Positions 1 to 5,040 of a DNA stretch of 5,040 nucleotides are shown piece by piece; positions within the stretch are counted from its first letter, which is position 1; every line of letters begins with the position of its first letter. This stretch comes from Actinomycetes bacterium (GTDB lineage: Bacteria > Actinomycetota > Actinomycetes > Streptosporangiales > Streptosporangiaceae): contig JAFACJ010000253.1 in the NCBI GenBank assembly GCA_023425615.1, forward strand, positions 1-5,040, read 5' to 3'. The notes beneath the pieces were generated by a model. The model worked only from the letters and a program-made list of their open reading frames with translations. It did no database searches and was not told where the DNA came from. A program made the translations under genes and the position numbers.

Positions 1-666
1 AACGGGCAGAAGACGTGGAGCTCCCGCGCGGTGCACGCCGACTGGGGATTCGGGCTCTTCCGCTCCGACCCCGCCTCCCAGCGCCACCACGGGCTGACGT
101 ACTACCTGTTCCCGCTGGACGCGCCCGGCGTGACCGTCCGCCCCATCGCCCAGCTCGACGGCGAGACGGGCTTCGCGGAGATCTTCTTCGACGACGTGCT
201 GGTACCGGCCGAGCAGGTGCTCGGCGGCGTCGGTGACGGCTGGAAGGTCGCGATGGCCACGACCTCCTCCGAACGCGGGCTCACCCTGCGCAGCCCCGGC
301 CGGTTCATGGCCGTCGCCGACCGGCTGCTGGCACTGGCCCGCGCGTCCGGCGACCGGACGCTGCAGGACGCCGCGGTCCAGGCGTGGCTGGACGCCGACG
401 CCTACCGGCTGCACACCTGGGCCGCGGTGGCGCGGCTGGAGGAGGGCATCGAACTGGGGCCCGCCTCGTCCCTGATGAAGGTCTTCTGGTCGGAACTGGA
501 CCTGCGGCTGCACGAGATCGCGCTGGAACTGCGCGGCGCGGACGCGGCACTGGCCGACCGCTGGCTGGACGGTTTCCTCTTCGCGCTGGCGGGACCGATC
601 TACGCGGGCACCAACGAGATCCAGCGCAACATCATCGCCGAACGAGTTCTGGGGCTGCCGCGATGA
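1..666 (+). CDS. Acyl-CoA dehydrogenase, large/catalytic subunit (5'-truncated)
   Basis: This is the C-terminal 221 codons of an FAD-dependent acyl-CoA dehydrogenase, which oxidises an acyl-CoA to its 2,3-enoyl-CoA in the cytoplasm. The frame is open from base 1. It begins inside the middle beta domain at NGQKTW (residues 1-6), a family motif whose Trp lies near the FAD. The beta domain continues through FFDDVLVPAEQVLG to GDGW. The C-terminal helical domain ends with GTNEIQRNIIAERVLGLP, the usual FAD/dimer-contact tail. About 160-170 N-terminal residues should lie upstream, assuming a usual length near 385. The classical catalytic Glu of the Y-E-G-T motif is Ala here (IYAGT, Ala at bases 604-606). 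A Glu in TTSSERG (bases 271-273) sits where isovaleryl-CoA and long-chain acyl-CoA dehydrogenases keep their base, so the enzyme is probably active. The stop overlaps the next start (ATGA, 663-666), which suggests translational coupling. The family is certain; the substrate is unknown. Confidence 0.95.
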   Translation, partial: NGQKTWSSRAVHADWGFGLFRSDPASQRHHGLTYYLFPLDAPGVTVRPIAQLDGETGFAEIFFDDVLVPAEQVLGGVGDGWKVAMATTSSERGLTLRSPGRFMAVADRLLALARASGDRTLQDAAVQAWLDADAYRLHTWAAVARLEEGIELGPASSLMKVFWSELDLRLHEIALELRGADAALADRWLDGFLFALAGPIYAGTNEIQRNIIAERVLGLPR

Positions 667-1616
667 GATTCACCTTCACCGAGGAGCAGCGGATGCTGGC
701 CTCCACGGTCGCCGAGACGCTCGCCAAGACCTGCCCGCCCGGCCTGGTACGGGCGGCGCGCACCGAACCGCTCGTGCGCAGAGGCGAGGCGTGGAAGGCA
801 CTGGCCGAAGTCGGGCTGCTGGGGGCGACCATCCCCGAGGAGCACGGCGGGCTGGGGCTCACCCTGCTCGACACCGTGCTGGCCTGGGAGGAGATCGGAC
901 GTGCCTGCGTGCCGGGCCCGCTGGTGGAGACGGCGGTCGCGGCGCCGCTGCTGCTGGCATCGGACCCCGGCTGGCTGGCGCGGATCGCGACCGGAGAGGC
1001 GGCCGTCTCGGTGCAGTGCGCGGAGAACCCGTACCTGCTGGACGCCGACATCGCCGACTTCCTGTACGCGGACGCGACGGTCACCGAGCTCACGGAGCAC
1101 AAGACGGTCGACGCGACACGGCGTCTGTTCAGCACCGGCAACCCCGCGACGGAGCCCGGGGGAGTGGCCTTGGACCATGCGGCGGTCGCCGTGGCCGCGC
1201 AACATCTCGGGCTGGGGCGGTGGCTGCTCGACGCCGCTGTGGCGTACGCGGGGCAGCGCAAGCAGTTCGGCAAGGTGATCGGCTCCTTCCAGGCGCTCAA
1301 ACACCACCTCGCGAACGTCGCCATCAAGCTGGAGTTCGCCGCACCGGTGGTCCACCGGGCCGCCTACTCACTCACCCACAGGCTGCCCAGCGCGTCGCGT
1401 GACGCCTCCGCGGCCAAGGTCGCGGCGGGGGAAGCGGCGCATCTGGCGGCACGGACGGCCCTTCAGGTGCACGGCGGGATCGGCTACACCGACGAACTCG
1501 ACCTCTTCCTGTGGCTGAGCCGGGTGTGGGCGCTGCGCGCGGCATGGGGAGACGAACGGCTGCACCGGGAACGGCTCCGAGAGGCGCTCTTCACCGACGC
1601 GACCCGGCTGCCCTGA
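663..1616 (+). CDS. Short acyl-CoA dehydrogenase-like protein, probable small subunit
   Basis: This 317-residue protein is shorter than the roughly 380 residues usual for acyl-CoA dehydrogenases. The N-terminal helical domain is clear (MRFTFTEEQRMLASTVAETL, then PEEHGGLGLTLLDTVLAWEE and VPGPLVETA). The middle beta domain, residues about 105-165, is shrunken and lacks the NGxKxW flavin motif. The C-terminal domain keeps the FAD-contact motif QRKQFGKVIGSFQALKHHLA (Arg199, Phe202) and QVHGGIGYTDELD (268-280). It then stops about 40 residues later without the final Y-E-G-T/NEIQR segment, so the classical catalytic Glu is absent, and I see no clear helix-G Glu either. This matches the degenerate partner in actinobacterial alpha2beta2 FadE/ChsE-type dehydrogenases, where both chains together build the flavin site. 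ATG 663 is chosen because its N terminus matches the family and it overlaps the upstream stop. A weak GGGG (651-654) lies 8 bases upstream. The role as partner of the preceding gene is inferred. Confidence 0.93.
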   Translation: MRFTFTEEQRMLASTVAETLAKTCPPGLVRAARTEPLVRRGEAWKALAEVGLLGATIPEEHGGLGLTLLDTVLAWEEIGRACVPGPLVETAVAAPLLLASDPGWLARIATGEAAVSVQCAENPYLLDADIADFLYADATVTELTEHKTVDATRRLFSTGNPATEPGGVALDHAAVAVAAQHLGLGRWLLDAAVAYAGQRKQFGKVIGSFQALKHHLANVAIKLEFAAPVVHRAAYSLTHRLPSASRDASAAKVAAGEAAHLAARTALQVHGGIGYTDELDLFLWLSRVWALRAAWGDERLHRERLREALFTDATRLP

Positions 1617-1621
1617 CGGCT

Positions 1622-1625
1622 GGAG
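1622..1625 (+). promoter_or_regulatory. Ribosome binding site of the HyuA-type gene
   Basis: GGAG lies 6 bases before ATG 1632, in the 15-base gap after the dehydrogenase stop. It supports this ATG, after which the ATPase motif DVGGTFTD begins at residue 8. The gap is too short for a usual promoter plus leader, so the gene is probably read from the upstream transcript. Confidence 0.7.
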
Positions 1626-1631
1626 CGGACG

Positions 1632-3707
1632 ATGAGCGTGACGATCGCGACGGACGTGGGCGGAACGTTCACCGATGTGGTGCTCACAGGAGACGACGGC
1701 CGCATCCACGTCGTCAAGGCACTGACGACACCCGAAGACCCGACAGACGGGCTGCTGCGGGGAGTCGCGGAGGTCCTGGCAGCCTCGGAGACACGGGCGG
1801 AGGACGTCACACGGTTCGTCCACGCCACCACCCTGGCCACCAACGTGATCCTGGAACGGCGCGGAGTACCCGTCGCGTTCGTCACGACCCACGGATTCCG
1901 GTCGATGCTGGCGCTGGGACGCCAAGCCCGCGTGGAAGAAGAACGCTTCGACCTCACCTTCGCGCCCGGTGAACCACCCGTGCCGCTGACGCACACCTTC
2001 ACGGTCCGGGAACGGATGTCGGCGGAAGGCGGCATCGTCCTCCCGCTCGACGAAGACGACACTTCGCAGGTCGTCGAGCGGATCGCCGAACTGGGAGTCG
2101 CGGCCGTCGCCGTCTGCCTTCTGCACTCCTACGCCAACCCGGCGCACGAGAGACGGCTCGGAGAACTACTGCGGGAGCGCCTGGACGTGCCCGTAGTGCT
2201 CTCGTCCGACGTCTGGCCCGAACTCGGCGAATACGAACGGGCCACGACGACCCTCATGTCCGCGTACGTCGGCCCCGTCATGGCGTCGTACCTACGGCTT
2301 CTCGAAGAACGCCTACGCGGGCTGGGCGTGACGGCCCCCGTGCAGGTGATGGAATCCGCCGGAGGCGTCCTCCCCGCCGAACTGGCGGCCTCCCGCGCCG
2401 TCTACACGATCGAGTCCGGCCCCGCCGCCGGAGTCATCGCGGCGGCACGCGCGGGCCGCGACCGCGGACTGACCGACCTCATCTCCTTCGACATGGGCGG
2501 CACCACGGCCAAAGCCGGGCTGGTACGGGACGGAAGACCCGGCATCACCCACGAATTCCAGGTCGGAGGCAAAGGAAGCTTCGGCGGGCGCCGCCCCGGA
2601 ACCGGCGTCCCCATCAAGGTCCCGGCGATCGACCTGGCCGAAGTGGGCTCCGGCGGCGGCTCCATCGCCCGTGTCACCGCCGGCACCCTGCACGTCGGAC
2701 CCGACTCCGCCGGAGCCGACCCCGGACCCGCCTGCTACGGCCGCGGCGGCGCGGAACCCACCGTCACCGACGCCAACCTCGTCCTCGGGCATCTGGACCC
2801 GAGGGAATTCGCCTTCCCGATCTCCCGCGAACTGGCCGAAGCGGCACTGGAACGCGTCGCCAAACCCCTGGGCGTCGACATCATGACGGCCGCCGCGGCG
2901 ATCTACGACATCGCCAACGCCCAGATGGGCGCCGCCGTCCACGTCGTCACCGTCCGCCGGGGCATCGACCCGCGCCGCCACACCCTGGTGGCACTCGGCG
3001 GAGCCGCGCCCACCCACGCCGCACGCCTCGCCGAACGCTTCGGCATCACCCGCGTCCTCCTGACCCCGCACTGCGGCGTAGGCTCGGCCGCCGGCCTGCT
3101 GTACGCCGACCTCTCGGTGGACCGCGCCCGCACCTTCCTCGCCCCGCTGGGCGACCTCACCTCCTGCTCCACCAGCGGCCACACCCTCACCGCCCTGTCC
3201 GCGGTGTTCACCGACCTGGAGAAGGCGGCACGCGCCGACCTGCGGGCCGACGACACGGCCGTCCTCGTCCGCTCCCTGGGCATCCGCTTCGTCGGCCAGG
3301 CCCACGCCTTCACCATCGACCTGCCCTCCGGCCCCCTCCTCCCGGCCGTCCTCACCACGGCAGCCGAGGAGTTCTACCGCCGCTACCACGAGTCCTACGG
3401 CATCGTCCTCCGCGACCCCGCCGAAGTGACCACCGCCCGAGTCCGCCTCACCCTGCCCGGCACCGAATCCGGAGGCGGGACGGCGGAAACGGCCACGGCC
3501 GGGCGAGAAGGCGGCGGGACGATGCGGAGAGTGTGGCTGGAAGGGGAGTACCGGGAAGTCCCCGTGTGGGTGCGTGCGGCGTGCGTGCCGGGACAGGCAC
3601 TGGAAGGACCCTGCCTGGTGACGGAACCAGAATGCTCACTGCTGGTGCCGCCGGGATGGCGGGCCACACCGGACGCGTTCGGCGCGGTGCTGATGGAGGT
3701 CTCTTGA
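1632..3707 (+). CDS. hyuA: Hydantoinase/oxoprolinase family protein, HyuA-type ATPase subunit
   Basis: This is a complete 691-residue subunit that should bind ATP and phosphorylate a carbonyl or amide oxygen of the substrate, acting with the HyuB-type protein encoded next. The N-terminal domain has the ASKHA-type phosphate loop DVGGTFTD (8-15), then HATTLATN (from His64), TTHGFRSMLALGRQ and LLHSYANPAHE. The core hydantoinase A domain has ESAGG, ESGPAAGV, DMGGTTAK (287-294), GSGGGS (339-344), GADPGPACYGRGG (361-373), TVTDANLVLG and ALGGAAPTHA (454-463). A Gly/Thr/Ala-rich linker (612-630) leads to a small C-terminal domain with GPCLVTEPE and VPPGW. The length fits free-standing HyuA and acetone carboxylase beta-like subunits, not the fused oxoprolinase of about 1280 residues. 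DMGGTTAK replaces the commoner DMGGTSTD and points to one subfamily. Glu is coded mostly by GAA, unlike the dehydrogenase genes. Whether the reaction is lactam hydrolysis or carboxylation cannot be decided here. Confidence 0.96.
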   Translation: MSVTIATDVGGTFTDVVLTGDDGRIHVVKALTTPEDPTDGLLRGVAEVLAASETRAEDVTRFVHATTLATNVILERRGVPVAFVTTHGFRSMLALGRQARVEEERFDLTFAPGEPPVPLTHTFTVRERMSAEGGIVLPLDEDDTSQVVERIAELGVAAVAVCLLHSYANPAHERRLGELLRERLDVPVVLSSDVWPELGEYERATTTLMSAYVGPVMASYLRLLEERLRGLGVTAPVQVMESAGGVLPAELAASRAVYTIESGPAAGVIAAARAGRDRGLTDLISFDMGGTTAKAGLVRDGRPGITHEFQVGGKGSFGGRRPGTGVPIKVPAIDLAEVGSGGGSIARVTAGTLHVGPDSAGADPGPACYGRGGAEPTVTDANLVLGHLDPREFAFPISRELAEAALERVAKPLGVDIMTAAAAIYDIANAQMGAAVHVVTVRRGIDPRRHTLVALGGAAPTHAARLAERFGITRVLLTPHCGVGSAAGLLYADLSVDRARTFLAPLGDLTSCSTSGHTLTALSAVFTDLEKAARADLRADDTAVLVRSLGIRFVGQAHAFTIDLPSGPLLPAVLTTAAEEFYRRYHESYGIVLRDPAEVTTARVRLTLPGTESGGGTAETATAGREGGGTMRRVWLEGEYREVPVWVRAACVPGQALEGPCLVTEPECSLLVPPGWRATPDAFGAVLMEVS
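3465..3521 (+). other. Low-complexity Gly/Thr/Ala/Glu linker inside HyuA
   Basis: Residues 612-630 of the HyuA-type protein are almost only Gly, Thr, Ala and Glu (ESGGGTAETATAGREGGGT). They separate the core ATPase region, which ends at VRLTLPG, from the small C-terminal domain, which starts at MRRVWLEGEY. This is likely a flexible interdomain linker. The frame continues without a break, so I do not read it as a gene fusion boundary or frameshift. Confidence 0.6.
3695..3699 (+). promoter_or_regulatory. Ribosome binding site that sets the TTG start of hyuB
   Basis: GGAGG lies inside the last codons of hyuA and 4 bases before TTG 3704. No in-frame ATG or GTG lies near the conserved N terminus, and the next possible start, CTG 3716, is 16 bases away, so this site decides the TTG start. 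The spacing is slightly short. Together with the TTGA overlap it indicates coupled translation of the two subunits. Confidence 0.7.
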
Positions 3708-5040
3708 GCGACGAGCTGACCGCTGAGATCCTGCGCAACGCGCTGTGCACGGCAGCGGAAGAAGCCGGAATCGTGGTGGTGCGATCGGCGTACTCGACGT
3801 TCATCGTGGAAGGAGCGGACGCGGCGGCGGCGATCCTGGACGCGGAAGGACGGCTGATCGCGCACTCGACGTCCACGGCGATCGTGCAATGCGCGTCTCT
3901 GCGCAGCGCACTCCCGTACGTGGTGCGGCAGTACCCCCTCGAAGAGATGCACGAAGGGGACGTCTTCCTGCTGAACGACGTCTACCAAGGAGGCATCCAC
4001 GCCAACGACCTTCTGGTGTTCCGGCCGGTGTTCGTCTCGGGGAAGGCGGCGTACTTCACCGGGACGCTGATCCACGTGGCGGACCTGTCAGGGCTCTCGG
4101 CGGGCGGAATGGCCTCGGACGCCACGGACGTCTTCCTCGAAGGCGTACAACTGCCTCCGGTACGGATCGCGACGGCCGACGGGCTCGTGGACGACCTCGT
4201 GCGGGTCCTGGCGGCGAACTCCCGAACACCCGAACGGCTCGTGGGGGACCTGCGGGCGCTCATCGCGGGCGCCAACGTCGCCGCACGGAGGCTGGAAGAA
4301 CTCATCGACGAGAAGTTCGCAGCCGGTGTCGAGTCCTACCTCGCCGACACGGAAGAACGGATGCGGGCCTCCCTGCGGTCCATTCCCGACGGGACCTACA
4401 GCGGCTCCTACACCCTCGACGACGGGCCGACCGTACGCGTCACCGTCACCTTGCGGGACGGGACGGCGTCGCTGGACTTCACCGGAACCGACGAACAGGT
4501 GCCGCTGCCGCTCAACTCCGGGTTCTCCCAGACACTCGGCGGCGTCATGTACGCCATCCGCTGCTACGTGGACCCCTCACTGCCGTTGAACGAAGGCTGT
4601 TTCGCGCCCCTGGAGGTGCATCTGCCGTCGGGAAGCCTCGTCAACTGCACGTCTCCGTTCCCCGGAGGCGGCAGGTTCGGGACGGTCGCCGCCGCCGAGG
4701 AGGCGATCTTCTCGGCGCTCACGCAGGCGCTGCCCGGCCGCGGCGTGGCGGCGTCGGGCATCCTGCAGGGCTTCAGCCTCAGCGGTGTGCGCCGCCCGTG
4801 GCTGCACATGTCGTTCGACCTCGGCGGCATGGGCGCCACCGCCCTACGTGACGGCCCCGACGCCACGGGCGCCCTGTTCGGCGGCGGACGCAACATCATC
4901 CCCCAGGTGGAGCCGATCGAGGCGCGGCTCCCGCTGCGCGTCGAGGCGGTCGAGCTGATCCCCGGCTCCGGAGGCGCCGGCACCCGCCGCGGCGGCCTGG
5001 GCACCCGCACCGTCATCCGCCTGCTGGAGGACGCCCGCGC
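3704..5040 (+). CDS. hyuB: Hydantoinase/oxoprolinase family protein, HyuB-type subunit (3'-truncated)
   Basis: This gene starts at TTG, overlaps the hyuA stop by 4 bases and is open for 445 codons to the window edge. HyuB proteins are usually 520-600 residues, so roughly the last 80-150 are missing. HyuB carries the metal site and completes hydrolysis or carboxylation of the intermediate that HyuA phosphorylates. The family fold is clear: LTAEILRNAL (5-14), VRSAYS (26-31), LDAEGRLIA (45-53), GDVFLLND (85-92), GGIHANDLLVFRPVF (96-110), LNEGCFAPLEV, GGMGA (374-378) and the C-terminal SGGAGTRRGG (422-431). Several usual motifs are altered. The ER-x-D motif reads VEGAD (Asp39 kept), VHLG reads VQCA (Gln62), NDPY-x-GGTHLPD reads NDVYQGGIHAND (Asp92, His99 and Asp102 kept), and HHAD reads HVAD (His124, Asp127 kept). 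Metal binding therefore still looks possible. The gene has no ATG start and no stop in the window, so it is easily missed. Glu codons are mostly GAA up to about base 4590 and all GAG after that. Confidence 0.94.
   Translation, partial: MSDELTAEILRNALCTAAEEAGIVVVRSAYSTFIVEGADAAAAILDAEGRLIAHSTSTAIVQCASLRSALPYVVRQYPLEEMHEGDVFLLNDVYQGGIHANDLLVFRPVFVSGKAAYFTGTLIHVADLSGLSAGGMASDATDVFLEGVQLPPVRIATADGLVDDLVRVLAANSRTPERLVGDLRALIAGANVAARRLEELIDEKFAAGVESYLADTEERMRASLRSIPDGTYSGSYTLDDGPTVRVTVTLRDGTASLDFTGTDEQVPLPLNSGFSQTLGGVMYAIRCYVDPSLPLNEGCFAPLEVHLPSGSLVNCTSPFPGGGRFGTVAAAEEAIFSALTQALPGRGVAASGILQGFSLSGVRRPWLHMSFDLGGMGATALRDGPDATGALFGGGRNIIPQVEPIEARLPLRVEAVELIPGSGGAGTRRGGLGTRTVIRLLEDAR

Noticed and set aside
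384..662. Longer N terminus for the short dehydrogenase, starting upstream inside the first gene
   Set aside because: The extension is an Arg/Gly-rich shadow of the first gene. The conserved dehydrogenase N terminus starts exactly at ATG 663.
31..666. Internal GTG at base 31 as the true start of the first dehydrogenase
   Set aside because: The conserved motif NGQKTW lies upstream of it in the same open frame, so the gene is cut by the window edge and does not start there.
1..1616. Assignment of the dehydrogenase pair to sterol side-chain breakdown
   Set aside because: The subunit layout resembles FadE/ChsE pairs, but no sterol gene is in the window and the hyu neighbours do not belong to that pathway.
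600..2147. Several minus-strand open frames opposite the short dehydrogenase gene and the start of hyuA
   Set aside because: Their products are Arg/Ser/Gln-rich without recognisable domains, and the plus-strand genes account for all of this DNA.
2313..3389. Long open frame of 358 codons on the minus strand opposite hyuA
   Set aside because: Its product is Gly/Ala/Val/Asp-rich low-complexity sequence with no family motif. It lies wholly opposite a strongly conserved gene, and antisense frames of this kind are expected in high-GC DNA.
3745..4851. 368-codon plus-strand frame overlapping hyuB
   Set aside because: The product is Arg/Gly-rich and matches no family. The frame starting at TTG 3704 carries continuous HyuB motifs through the same stretch.
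1632..5040. Assignment as 5-oxoprolinase or acetone carboxylase specifically
   Set aside because: The family is clear, but 5-oxoprolinase is often one fused chain, no gamma subunit of acetone carboxylase is visible, and the active-site motifs are altered. Naming a substrate would be guesswork.

Overview
The window is a piece of a high-GC actinomycete chromosome, probably Streptomyces or a relative. The third codon positions are nearly all G or C, genes are packed head to tail on one strand, and I found no TTA codon on reading the four frames. These traits do not fix the genus.

All four genes lie on the plus strand and look like one operon that runs past both edges. From left to right they are: the C-terminal 221 codons of a full-type acyl-CoA dehydrogenase (1-666); a complete, short acyl-CoA dehydrogenase-like protein of 317 residues (663-1616), joined to the first gene by an ATGA stop/start overlap; a complete HyuA-type hydantoinase/oxoprolinase ATPase subunit of 691 residues (1632-3707), 15 bases downstream; and a HyuB-type subunit starting at TTG 3704 inside the hyuA stop (TTGA overlap) and still open at base 5040. 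The only non-coding DNA is the 15-base gap at 1617-1631. No promoter, terminator, RNA gene, mobile element, long repeat or CRISPR array is visible.

The two dehydrogenase-like genes look like the large (catalytic) and small (degenerate) subunits of an actinobacterial mixed FadE-type flavoenzyme, which introduces a C=C bond next to a CoA thioester. HyuA and HyuB form the two-subunit ATP-dependent family that includes N-methylhydantoinase, 5-oxoprolinase, caprolactamase and acetone/acetophenone carboxylase. These enzymes phosphorylate a carbonyl or amide oxygen and then hydrolyse or carboxylate the substrate. The tight spacing argues that the four proteins are made together in a catabolic or tailoring route that couples ATP-dependent lactam/amide opening or ketone carboxylation to acyl-CoA oxidation. 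The substrate cannot be read from this sequence.

The most notable points are the changed metal-site motifs in HyuB, the position of the catalytic glutamate in the large dehydrogenase subunit, the pairing of the two enzyme types, and a change in codon style between the dehydrogenase genes and the hyu genes.
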